Source of the DNA: Azospirillum endophyticum
Lineage (GTDB): Bacteria; Pseudomonadota; Alphaproteobacteria; Azospirillales; Azospirillaceae
Direction: 5' to 3'
Assembly: GCF_016595245.1 (NCBI RefSeq)
Contig: NZ_JAENHM010000069.1
Span: forward strand, 1-63,631
DNA length: 63,631 bases
In this document: positions 6,695 to 15,400 of the stretch, piece after piece
Layout: every line of letters begins with the position of its first letter
How positions within the stretch are numbered: position 1 is the first letter of the stretch
Notes under the pieces: model-generated
Seen by the model: only the letters and a program-made list of their open reading frames with translations
What the model was told of the DNA's origin: nothing
The model's database searches: none
Made by a program: the position numbers and the translations under genes

Positions 6695-9685
6695 TCACTC
6701 CCGCACCCGCACCCAGGTCTGGTACAGCCCGCCGAAGATCATCGGATGCTCCGCCTCCAGTCGGTCCCAGCGGGGCAGCGAAGTCATCGCCGGATCCTCG
6801 GGGAAGCGCTTGCGGTAGAGCGCCGCCACCGCCGGATCGGCCAGCCGGAAGCCCAGGAACTCCAGGCCCAGCGTATCGAGCGCCCCGGCCAGCCAGGGCA
6901 GGGTGACGTGCAACTCGTGCACATGCATCAGCAGGTCGCGGCAGGCGCTGGTGCCGTAGAAGTCCGGGGACCGGACGACGGCCCGCGCCGGATGGCCCTC
7001 CGGCAGGGCCAGGATATCGCGGCGGACGTGGCGGATGCCCTCCAGGGTCGGCGGATGGCCACGCTCGGCGATGAACTGGCGCGCTGCCAGGATCGGTCGG
7101 CGGGCGGCGGCGCTGTAGAAGCCGACCTCCATCACGCCATGCGGTCGCATCAGCCTGCGCAATACGCGCAGACCCGCCATTGGGTCCTCCATGTGGTGCA
7201 GGACGCCGACGCTGTGGACCACGTCGAAGCGGCGGCCCAGCGCTCCCAGCTCCAGCAGGTCGGCCTGGGCGAACTCGATGCCCGTCAGGCCCATCCGCCG
7301 GCTCTGCCGGGTGGCGTAGGCGAGGCTGCGGCGGCTGAGATCGACCGCCAACACCTTTGCGTTCTTCAAGGTGGAGGCGGCCCACACCGCCTCGCGCCCG
7401 GTGCCGCAGCCGGCGACCAGCACCTCCGGCGCCTCCCAGCCCGGCGCGTCCCAGGCAGGGGAGGCGGGCAGGGTGGCATACGGGAACAGGGCGTGCAGGA
7501 AACGCGGCAGCGGCACCGGCTCCGGCAGCAGGCCGGTGCTCATCCAGCGCGGATAGGGGTTTTCCTCGTACTGGGCGCGCACGCCGACCGATACCGGGTT
7601 GTCGATCGGTGTCAGTGCCGGCAGTTCCGCCTGGATCGCCGCTTCGTTCAGCGGCTCGGTGACCTGCCGGTCCAGCAGTTGGGCGATCTCCTCGGGCCAG
7701 GAGAGGGCCTGCAGGGCGGTCGCCCGCTCCCAGTGGTAGAGCGGCCGGTAGGCGCCGAGCAGGGCGACCAGCACCGCCGGCGGCTGCTCGTTGCGATCCA
7801 GGGCCGCTTCGGCCGTGCGGACCAGCACCGCCAGTACCTGGAACTCGCCGTCGGTCTCGGCGAAGACGTATTCGTTGAGGAAGCACTGCTCGGCGATGGC
7901 GGCACACAGGGCACGCCAGGCCGGCCGGTCGGGCAGGCCGGGGCCGGTCAGCGCCAGCAGCAGCACCCGGCGCAGCCGGGTCACTGCCCGCTCCAGGGCG
8001 GGATCGCAGACCGGGGCGGCGCGCAGATGGGCCAGCAGCAGCGCATCCTCCGCCAGCCCGGCCAGCGAGCCGTCGGCCAGCAGGGTGCGGCTGGCCTCAT
8101 CCAGGGCAGGTCCCTCATCCTCCGGCAGGGCGGCGAGATGGCGCAGAATGGGCGATGCCATCAGGACGCCGGCGATGGCGCGCGACAACCCGGCACCCTC
8201 CACCTCCGGGCGGCCGAGCGCTGTCAGCAGGTCGGCGCGCAATCCTTCATCCGCTCCATCGGCCTGTTCCGGCAGGGTTGCGTCGCGCAGCGCCTCAACC
8301 AAGGCGATCCAATTGCGCGGCACATCGGGAGCGAGACGGATCGCCTTGCGCACATAGGGCAGGGCCTGGTCGCGCCGGCCCCCCTGCAGGAACAGCGCGG
8401 CGATGCCGAAGCACAATTCCGCGTCCTCCGGTGCCGTGCGGGCGATGCCGAAGGCCTCGGCCTCCGCTTCGGCGGTCCGGCCGGCGGCGATCAGCAGCGA
8501 CAGCAGGGCGCGGCGCAGCGGAAGCGGCATGTCGGCCGTCCGTCCGTTCGTGGCGTGGCGCAACGCCTCGATGGCAGCGTCGGGGTTCCCGGTTTCCTGG
8601 TGCAGACGGGCGAGGTTGTTGTGGACCTCCGGCAGATCGGGGGCGAGGCGCAGCGCTTCACGGTAGGCCTCCAGCGCGCCCGCGGCGTCGCCACCGGTCT
8701 GCAGGGCGGCACCCAGATTGGCCAGCAGTGCCGTCCGGCCGGGATCGTCCGGGTTTGCGATGCGTGCCAACCCATCGTGGCAGACGACGGCCGCCTCCTC
8801 CCAATGGCCGGCGACGCGCAGGCTGTCGGCCAGCCGCAGCCGGGCGTCGAGATGGCCGGGATCGACCGCCAGCACCCGGTGGAAGGCGGCGATCGCCGAT
8901 TCCGGCTGGCCGGCGCGGTGGTGCAGGGTGCCGATCAGGTGCAGGGTTCCCGCCAGCCGCGGGCGCAACGCCACCGCCTGCTCGGCCTGTTCCAGCGCTT
9001 CTTCGTCGCGGCCGAGCCGGGCCAGCAGCGAGGCGTGGTTGCCCAGGATTTCCGGCAGGAGCGGTCGGTGCGACAGTGCCCGTTGGAACAGCGCTTCGGC
9101 CTCCTCGGCCCGCCCCTCCAGCGTGCGGACCAGTGCCAGGGTGCCCAGCGTCTCGGCCTGCGCCTGACGCAGCCCCTGGGCCGGTTGGGCGACGGTGCCG
9201 GCAAGGCGCAGGGCCTCTTCGCAGGCAGCCGCCGCCTCTGCCAGTTGGCCGCGGCGCAGCCGGGCGAGCGCCTGCGCGCGGTGTGCCTGGATCGCCGCTG
9301 TTCCGCCTGCCGCCCCGGCCCGCCGCAGCGTCTCGGCCGCCGCCGCATAGCCGTCGTCGGGGCGGCCGGCGGCGATGAACGCGAATGCCAGCACGCTCCA
9401 ACCCTCGGCCCTGTCCGGTTGCAACCGCACCGCAGCTTCCGCCCAGGCCACGGTCTCGACCGGCCGGCCCAGGATGCGGGCGGCTTCGGCCAGCGACAGC
9501 AGCCCGGCTGCATCCCGCGGCGGGGTGCCGAGCATCTCGCGGTAGGGTCCCTCGGCCTCCTCCGGCCGGCCGGTCCGGCACAGTTCCAGGATCTGCGACA
9601 GGCGCTGTTCCACGGCACGATCGTCCGGGGTGCTCTGCTCACGCGGAAGGCTGGCGGTCCCGGCGGTGGTGTCGGCGGCGGTCAT
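6695..9685 (-). CDS. TPR-repeat protein with C-terminal SAM methyltransferase
   Basis: A 996-residue protein. Roughly residues 20-520 are tetratricopeptide repeats (many copies of the A-x-x-x-Y/F...LxP-D pattern, for example LEAYREALRLAPDLPEVHNN). A helical linker follows, then the block RAQYEENPYPRW seen in a family of TPR methyltransferases, and from about residue 750 a class I SAM methyltransferase: EVLVAGCGTGREAVWAA (motif I), VLAVDLSRRSL, FDVVHSVGVLHHMEDP. Acceptor unknown; the TPR arm suggests a protein or large glycan partner. It lies 43 bp downstream of the TPR-GT9-like gene and probably shares its transcript. The opposite strand is also open over this length, but codon bias, repeats and motifs are all on the minus strand. 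Confidence 0.85.
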   Translation of the reverse strand: MTAADTTAGTASLPREQSTPDDRAVEQRLSQILELCRTGRPEEAEGPYREMLGTPPRDAAGLLSLAEAARILGRPVETVAWAEAAVRLQPDRAEGWSVLAFAFIAAGRPDDGYAAAAETLRRAGAAGGTAAIQAHRAQALARLRRGQLAEAAAACEEALRLAGTVAQPAQGLRQAQAETLGTLALVRTLEGRAEEAEALFQRALSHRPLLPEILGNHASLLARLGRDEEALEQAEQAVALRPRLAGTLHLIGTLHHRAGQPESAIAAFHRVLAVDPGHLDARLRLADSLRVAGHWEEAAVVCHDGLARIANPDDPGRTALLANLGAALQTGGDAAGALEAYREALRLAPDLPEVHNNLARLHQETGNPDAAIEALRHATNGRTADMPLPLRRALLSLLIAAGRTAEAEAEAFGIARTAPEDAELCFGIAALFLQGGRRDQALPYVRKAIRLAPDVPRNWIALVEALRDATLPEQADGADEGLRADLLTALGRPEVEGAGLSRAIAGVLMASPILRHLAALPEDEGPALDEASRTLLADGSLAGLAEDALLLAHLRAAPVCDPALERAVTRLRRVLLLALTGPGLPDRPAWRALCAAIAEQCFLNEYVFAETDGEFQVLAVLVRTAEAALDRNEQPPAVLVALLGAYRPLYHWERATALQALSWPEEIAQLLDRQVTEPLNEAAIQAELPALTPIDNPVSVGVRAQYEENPYPRWMSTGLLPEPVPLPRFLHALFPYATLPASPAWDAPGWEAPEVLVAGCGTGREAVWAASTLKNAKVLAVDLSRRSLAYATRQSRRMGLTGIEFAQADLLELGALGRRFDVVHSVGVLHHMEDPMAGLRVLRRLMRPHGVMEVGFYSAAARRPILAARQFIAERGHPPTLEGIRHVRRDILALPEGHPARAVVRSPDFYGTSACRDLLMHVHELHVTLPWLAGALDTLGLEFLGFRLADPAVAALYRKRFPEDPAMTSLPRWDRLEAEHPMIFGGLYQTWVRVRE

Positions 9686-9728
9686 GGAACAGGACCCTTC
9701 GGTTGGCGGGAATGAGGGCGTTCGGGCC

Positions 9729-11897
9729 TCAATAGGCCTGATAGGATTTTTCTTCGACCAACTCGGAGCCGAGCAGGCGGTTGAGGTCGCGCTTCAACGC
9801 GGCCCGGCGGTCGTTGGTGTGGTAGACCTGACGGGCCAGTTCGACGAAGCGCAGGCCGAAATCCTTCGCGCGCTCGCAGTCGCGGATCTCGTCCTCGACC
9901 ACCCACAGTGTGGTGTTGACCGCACGCAGATCGTCGATCAGCACCGCCACATCCGGCCGCTTGGTGTCGGCTTGTGCCGCCACGGCCATCAGCGCTTCAC
10001 GCTCGCGCCGAACGTTGGCCAGCTTGTCGGCGTCGGCGATACGTTCCGCCTTGATGTCGAGGATGGTGATCTTGTCCAGCAATTCGCCCCAGGAGACGGG
10101 CGCCAGGATCGGCATGTCGGAAGGTCCGGTTCGGCTGTGGGTGGAGTGGGCGGTGTGCTCGCGCAGGGCATGTTCCAGTTGGCCGAGGGGCTCTTGCCAG
10201 TGCCCCGGCCTTGTTTGTCGGAAGAGTCGCATGGTTGGATACCAGGGGCTGTCCTGGCGGTCGAGCATCCATCGCCAGTCTGGAGCGAAGGGGACCAGCA
10301 CCCAGACCGGGACGCCGAGGGCTCCGGCGAGATGGGCGACGGAGGTGTCGACGCAGACGACGAGGTCGAGGCCTGCCATGATGGCGGCGGTGTCGGCGAA
10401 GTCCCTGATGTCGGGGGAGAGGTTGAGCAGGGGAAAGCCGCCGGGCGGGTCGGCGGCCTGTCCTTCGGTCGGCCCCTTCTGGATGGAGACGAGGCTGACG
10501 CCGGGGATGGCGGCCAGCCTGGCGAAGGGGGCGAGCCCGATGGAGCGGTTGCGGTCGTTGCCGTGGGTGGGCGATCCGGCCCAGACGATGCCGACCTTCA
10601 GCCCGCTCAGCCCCGCCAGCCGATCCCCCCAGCGTGACACCAGTTCCGGTTCCGCAGACAGGTAGGGCACGCGGTGCGGGATGCTGTCCATCTGGGTCCT
10701 GAACACCTCACCCAGGCTCAGCATCGGCAGGTGCAGGTCGAAGGCGTCGGTGGAAAGTTGCCCGCTGACGAAGCGCTCCACGCCGGGCAGTCCTGCCATC
10801 ACCCGCTCCAGCGCCGCCGGAAGGCCAAGGATCACCCGGCCGCCGCGTGCCGCCACCATCGGCACGTAGCGGCAGAACTGCAGGGCGTCGCCCAGCCCCT
10901 GCTCGCCGTGCAGCAGGATGCGGCGTCCGTCCAGCGGCTCGCCCGTCCAGCGCGGCTTTGACAGGGTGGCGTGGGTCGGGGCGTCCTTGCAGCGCAGGCG
11001 CCATTCATATTCACGCCAGCCTTCATCGAAACGGCCGGCGACGAGCAGTGCCATGCCGAGATTGCGGTGGGCGTCGGGGCTTGCCGGATCGACCAGGATG
11101 GCGCGGCGGAAGCCGGTGATGGCCTCGTCCGCCCTGTTCTGGTTCAGCCGGGCATTGGCATGGTTGGCATAGCCGCCGGCGAAGGCCGGATCCGCGGCGA
11201 TGGCGCGGACATGGGCTTGCGCAGCCGCCTCCAGCCGTCCCTGCTCCTGCAAGGACAAGCCGAAGCTGGTGTGGCCGGCGGCGAAGGTCGGGTCGAGCAT
11301 GACGGCGCGACGGTGCCAAGCCATCGCCGCGGCCGGGCGCTCCAGCCCGCGCAGCGCGATGCCCAGATTGTTGCAGGTGGCGATGTGTGCGGGGTCGATG
11401 GCCAAGCTGCGGCGGTAGGCGGCGACGGCACCGTCCAGGATGTTGCGTTCCTGCAGGACGTTGGCCAGCCCGTTGTGCCCCTCCGTGCCGGCCGGATTGA
11501 GGTGGATTGCCCGCCGATAGACCCCTTCGGCATCGGTGAGACGGCCTTGCGCGCGCAACAGCCCGCCCAGGCTTTCCTGGGGCGTCGCCAAATCCGGGCG
11601 CAGGGCGATCGCGCTGCGGTAGGACGTCGCCGCTCCCAGCCCGAGTTCGCGCAACAGATTGCCGAGATTGAGGCGGAGTTCGGCGATGTCCGGCGCAAGG
11701 AGCAGAGCCCGGTGCATCATCCGCAAGGCGGCTTGCGGTTGGCCGCCGCGCCGGATGATCAGCGCCATCAGGTGCAGGGCGTCGGAATGAGCAGGATCAA
11801 GTGCGAGGATGCGGCCATAAATCCGCGCGGCCATGGCCAGTTGGCCGTGTTGATGCTGCTGCACCGCAACGGCGAGTGCTTCCTGGATGGTCGCCAT
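9729..11897 (-). CDS. TPR, GT9-like glycosyltransferase and DUF6165 fusion
   Basis: A 722-residue protein with three parts. Residues ~1-290 are TPR repeats beginning MATIQEALAVAVQQHQHGQL, a start shared with other TPR proteins here. Residues ~325-590 form a GT-B domain resembling GT9 heptosyltransferases: ILLHGEQGLGDALQFCRY, KVGIVWAGSPTHGND, CVDTSVAHLAGALGVPVWV, then WYPTMRLFRQ. Residues 595-722 match the DUF6165 family (SWGELLDKITILDIKAERI, RFVELARQVYHTNDRRAALK, EEKSY). DUF6165 can occur as a separate small protein, so its fusion here suggests a joint role. Likely first gene of a leftward operon, divergent from the giant repeat gene. Substrate unknown. Confidence 0.87.
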   Translation of the reverse strand: MATIQEALAVAVQQHQHGQLAMAARIYGRILALDPAHSDALHLMALIIRRGGQPQAALRMMHRALLLAPDIAELRLNLGNLLRELGLGAATSYRSAIALRPDLATPQESLGGLLRAQGRLTDAEGVYRRAIHLNPAGTEGHNGLANVLQERNILDGAVAAYRRSLAIDPAHIATCNNLGIALRGLERPAAAMAWHRRAVMLDPTFAAGHTSFGLSLQEQGRLEAAAQAHVRAIAADPAFAGGYANHANARLNQNRADEAITGFRRAILVDPASPDAHRNLGMALLVAGRFDEGWREYEWRLRCKDAPTHATLSKPRWTGEPLDGRRILLHGEQGLGDALQFCRYVPMVAARGGRVILGLPAALERVMAGLPGVERFVSGQLSTDAFDLHLPMLSLGEVFRTQMDSIPHRVPYLSAEPELVSRWGDRLAGLSGLKVGIVWAGSPTHGNDRNRSIGLAPFARLAAIPGVSLVSIQKGPTEGQAADPPGGFPLLNLSPDIRDFADTAAIMAGLDLVVCVDTSVAHLAGALGVPVWVLVPFAPDWRWMLDRQDSPWYPTMRLFRQTRPGHWQEPLGQLEHALREHTAHSTHSRTGPSDMPILAPVSWGELLDKITILDIKAERIADADKLANVRREREALMAVAAQADTKRPDVAVLIDDLRAVNTTLWVVEDEIRDCERAKDFGLRFVELARQVYHTNDRRAALKRDLNRLLGSELVEEKSYQAY

Positions 11898-12094
11898 ACC
11901 TTGGGTCCGTCGTCCTGCACGCCATGGAGGTCATTGGTCAGCGTCCGCGGGCACATCGGCGATATGCTGCCCGGTCGCTGCAACGGAATAGCGGCTGCTC
12001 GCGATTTCTCCAAGCCCATCCTGAGGTCTGGAAGGGGCAGGCGCAGTCTATGTTAACAAAATGCAACAGAAACGTCCTACGACGGGTGTTTGGT

Positions 12095-12122
12095 ATGACA
12101 AGTTTCGGCCGAAACAGGTCAT
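12095..12122. promoter_or_regulatory. 28-bp palindrome, candidate operator
   Basis: A perfect 14-bp palindrome, GTTTCGGCCGAAAC (12102-12115), sits inside matching outer arms ATGAC (12095-12099) and GTCAT (12118-12122), separated by 2-nt mismatched spacers. It lies between the divergent TPR-GT9-like gene and the giant repeat gene, about 200 bp from the first and 365 bp from the second. On the minus strand it overlaps a TTGTCA that could be a -35 element. The shape suits a dimeric regulator; which one is unknown. Confidence 0.5.
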
Positions 12123-12343
12123 GCGATGATCGATTCGAGAAAAGAAACCGCTGCGGTCTTGCAGGGCAGCAGTGGCTTGGCCATACGTCACCTCTTATCG
12201 TCGTCTGTGGCGCATTTGCCATGCCGGCCATTTTGCCAGGCCTTACAAGGCGTTGGGGTGGGTGACGGCTGCCCTGTCTACCTCCTTCGCGTGACATGTC
12301 CGCGCGACAAGAGGCAGAGGCTACTCATTTCGGTAGAAACGCG

Positions 12344-12371
12344 TTGCCATGGATTGGTTCCTTCGGATAAC
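12344..12371 (+). promoter_or_regulatory. Sigma-70-like promoter for the giant repeat gene
   Basis: TTGCCA (12344-12349, five of six matches to the -35 consensus) is followed after 16 bp by GATAAC (12366-12371, four of six matches to the -10 consensus). Transcription would begin near 12378, giving a leader of about 110 nt that starts just before the long hairpin. This is a pattern match only. Confidence 0.4.
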
Positions 12372-12391
12372 AAGGGCACGGTGTGTTAGCT

Positions 12392-12431
12392 CGCGCCAGG
12401 GCTGAATCTGCCTGCCTTCAGCCCTGGCGCG
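12392..12431 (+). promoter_or_regulatory. 15-bp perfect stem-loop in the 5' leader
   Basis: CGCGCCAGGGCTGAA (12392-12406) pairs perfectly with TTCAGCCCTGGCGCG (12417-12431) across a 10-nt loop. No T-run follows, so it is not a typical terminator. It would lie about 14 nt from the predicted transcript start and 56 nt before the start codon, a position where stable hairpins protect abundant, long mRNAs from decay or control ribosome access. Confidence 0.6.
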
Positions 12432-12487
12432 GCGCACACCTCTAAAGTGGTTCATCCGCCGGCGAACCAAACCTGAAGGGGACTAGT

Positions 12488-15400
12488 ATGGCTGGAACCT
12501 ATAATATAGCGACCAATATTACCGCGGGGACGACCCTAGAGCTGGGGCAGTACTCGGAGATCATCGGAAGCTCGGCCTCGGACGTCATTACCCTCGGCTC
12601 GACCGCGGGTAACACGGTGTCGATTTCGCTTCTGGAGACGGTGATTGGTACGACTTATACCGACATCGTCACCTTGACTGCGGGGACCACCCTGCAGGTT
12701 TCGTTGCTTGAGACCCTGGTAGGCAGCACCAGCTCCGATGTGGTGTCCTTCGGCACGACGGGCGCGACGATGCTGGTCGACGTGCTTGAGACGATCACCG
12801 GTTCGACCACGTCCGACGTGATCACCGTCGGTGCGTCCGGTTCCACGATGCTGGTGAGCCTGCTTGAGACGATCACCGGCGGTGTGGGTACCGACGTCAT
12901 CACGCTGAGCGGCGGCACGACCGGCAACACGCTCCTGGTCAGTGCGCTCGAGACGATCACCGGTAACGCCGGCTCCGACGTCATTACGCTTGGCACCGCC
13001 GGTAATACGCTTCTGGTCAGGGCGCTCGAGACGATCACCGGCAACGCCGGCTCCGACGTCGTGACGCTGGGCACCGCCGGCGGCACGCTCCTGGTGAGCC
13101 TGCTTGAGACGGTCACCGGCAGCACCACCAGCGATGTCATCACGCTGGGCGCCGCCGGCAGCACGCTCCTGGTCAGCGCGATCGAGACGATCACCGGTAA
13201 CGCCGGTACCGACGTCGTGACGCTGGGCACCGCTGGCGGCACGCTCCTGGTGAGCCTGCTTGAGACGGTCACCGGCAACGCCGGTTCCGACATCGTCACG
13301 CTTGGCTCCGTGGGCGGCACCCTGACCGTCGCCTTCGTCGAGACCCTGACCGGGTCGTCCACCAGCGACGCCATCACTATCGGCACCGCGGGCAGCACCC
13401 TGCTGCTCAACAGCATCGAGACGATCCTCGGCCAATCCGGGACCGACGTCGTCACGCTGGGCGCCAACAGTGGCACCGTCCTGGTGTCCGGCCTGGAGAC
13501 CCTGACCGGCACCACCGGCAATGACGTGGTGACGCTGGGCACGGCCGGCACCACCAACATGCTGGTCAACGGCATCGAGACGCTGATCGGCCTGACCGGT
13601 TCTGACGTCGTCACGCTGGGCGCCACCAGCAGCACCATCCTGGTGTCCGGCCTGGAGACCCTGACCGGCTCTGCCGGTTCTGACGTCGTCACGCTGGGCG
13701 GCACCGCCGGCAACACCCTGCAGGTTTCGCTGGTCGAGATCCTCGTCGGCTCGACCAACTCGGACGCCGTCGCGCTGGGCGGCACCGCCGGCAACACCAT
13801 TCTCGTCCGTGGCCTGGAGACGCTGGCCGGCTCGACCAGCTCGGACGTGGTCACCCTCGGCGATACCGGCAACACCCTGCTGGTTACGTTGCTGGAGACG
13901 CTGATCGGCGGCACGGCCACCGATGTGGTCACCCTGACCGGCGGCGCCACCCTGCTGGTGTCCGGCATTGAGACGCTGATCGGTCTGACCGGTTCTGACG
14001 TCGTCACGCTGGGCGCCACCAGCACCACCATCCTGGTGTCCGGCCTGGAGACCCTGACCGGCTCTGCCGGTTCGGACCTCGTCACGCTGGGCGGCACCGC
14101 CGGCAACACCCTGCTGGTCTCGCAGGTCGAGATCCTGGTCGGCTCGACCAACTCGGACGCCATCGCGCTGGGCGGCACCGCTGGCAACACCATCCTCGTC
14201 CGTGGCCTGGAGACGCTGGCCGGCAACAGCGGCAAGGACGTGGTCACCCTCGGCGACACCGGCAACACCCTGCTGGTTGCGTCGCTGGAGACTCTGATCG
14301 GCGGCACCGCCACCGACGTGGTCACCCTGACCAGCGGCGCCACCCTGCTGGTGTCCGGCATCGAGACGCTGACCGGCACGAGCGCCTCCGACGTCGTCAC
14401 GCTGGGCAGCGGCGGCAACACCATCCTGGCCTCCCTGCTGGAGACCCTGACCGGCGGCGCCGGCACCGACGTGGTCACCGTGACCAGCGGCGCCACCCTG
14501 CTGGTGTCCGCGGTCGAGACGCTGATCGGCACCGCCGGCACTGACGTCATCACGCTGGGCACGGTGGGCAACACCCTGCTGGCCTCCAACCTGGAGACCA
14601 TCACCGGCAACTCCGGCAGCGACTTGGTCTTCCTGGGCGCGACCGGCAGCACGCTGCTGGTGGCTGGCCTGGAATATGTGATTGGCGGTGCCGGTACCGA
14701 CATCGTCACGCTGGGCACGGCGGGTAACACCGTCATCGTGCGCGGCCTGGAGACGCTGACCGGCAATGTCGGCACCGACGTCGTCACGCTCGGCGACACC
14801 GGCAACACCCTGCTGGTGACCGATCTGGAGACCCTGATCGGCGGCACGGCCACCGACGTGGTCACGCTGGGCGGCACGGCTGGCAACACCCTGCTGGTGT
14901 CGGCGCTCGAGACCCTGACCGGCTCGACCAACTCCGACGTCGTCACCATCGGCTCGGCGGGTGCGACCCTGCTGGCCTCGGGTCTGGAGACCCTGGTCGG
15001 CGGCACCGGTTCGGAACTGGTCACGCTGGGCGGCACGGCCGGCAACACCCTGCTGGTTTCGGGCATCGACATCCTGATCGGCAGCACCGGCAGCGACGTC
15101 GTCACCTTCGGCACGGCCGGCAACACGGTCCTGCTGCGCGGCATCGAGACGCTGACCGGCAACGCCGGCACCGACATCGTGACGCTGGGTAACACCGGCA
15201 ACACCATGCTGGTCTCGGCGCTTGAGACCGTCATCGGCGGCACCGCTACCGACGTCCTCACCCTCAATGCCGCCAGCACCCTGTTCGTCACCGGCATCGA
15301 GACGCTGACCGGTTCGGCTGGTTCCGACGTCGTCACCTTCGGCTCCGCCCTCGGCAACACCGTTCTGGTGGCCGGCGTCGAAACGCTGACGGGTGGTGCC

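Noticed and set aside
6746..9715. 989-codon plus-strand frame opposite the TPR-methyltransferase
   Set aside because: GC-rich antisense shadow: Gln/Arg/Gly-rich, no motifs. The minus strand has TPR and SAM motifs.
11938..12297. 119-codon minus-strand frame in the divergent intergenic region
   Set aside because: Arg/Pro-rich, no motif, and it covers the candidate operator; judged non-coding.
12392..12431. Long hairpin read as a terminator
   Set aside because: No T-run on either side in the needed orientation, and it lies inside the predicted leader of the giant gene.
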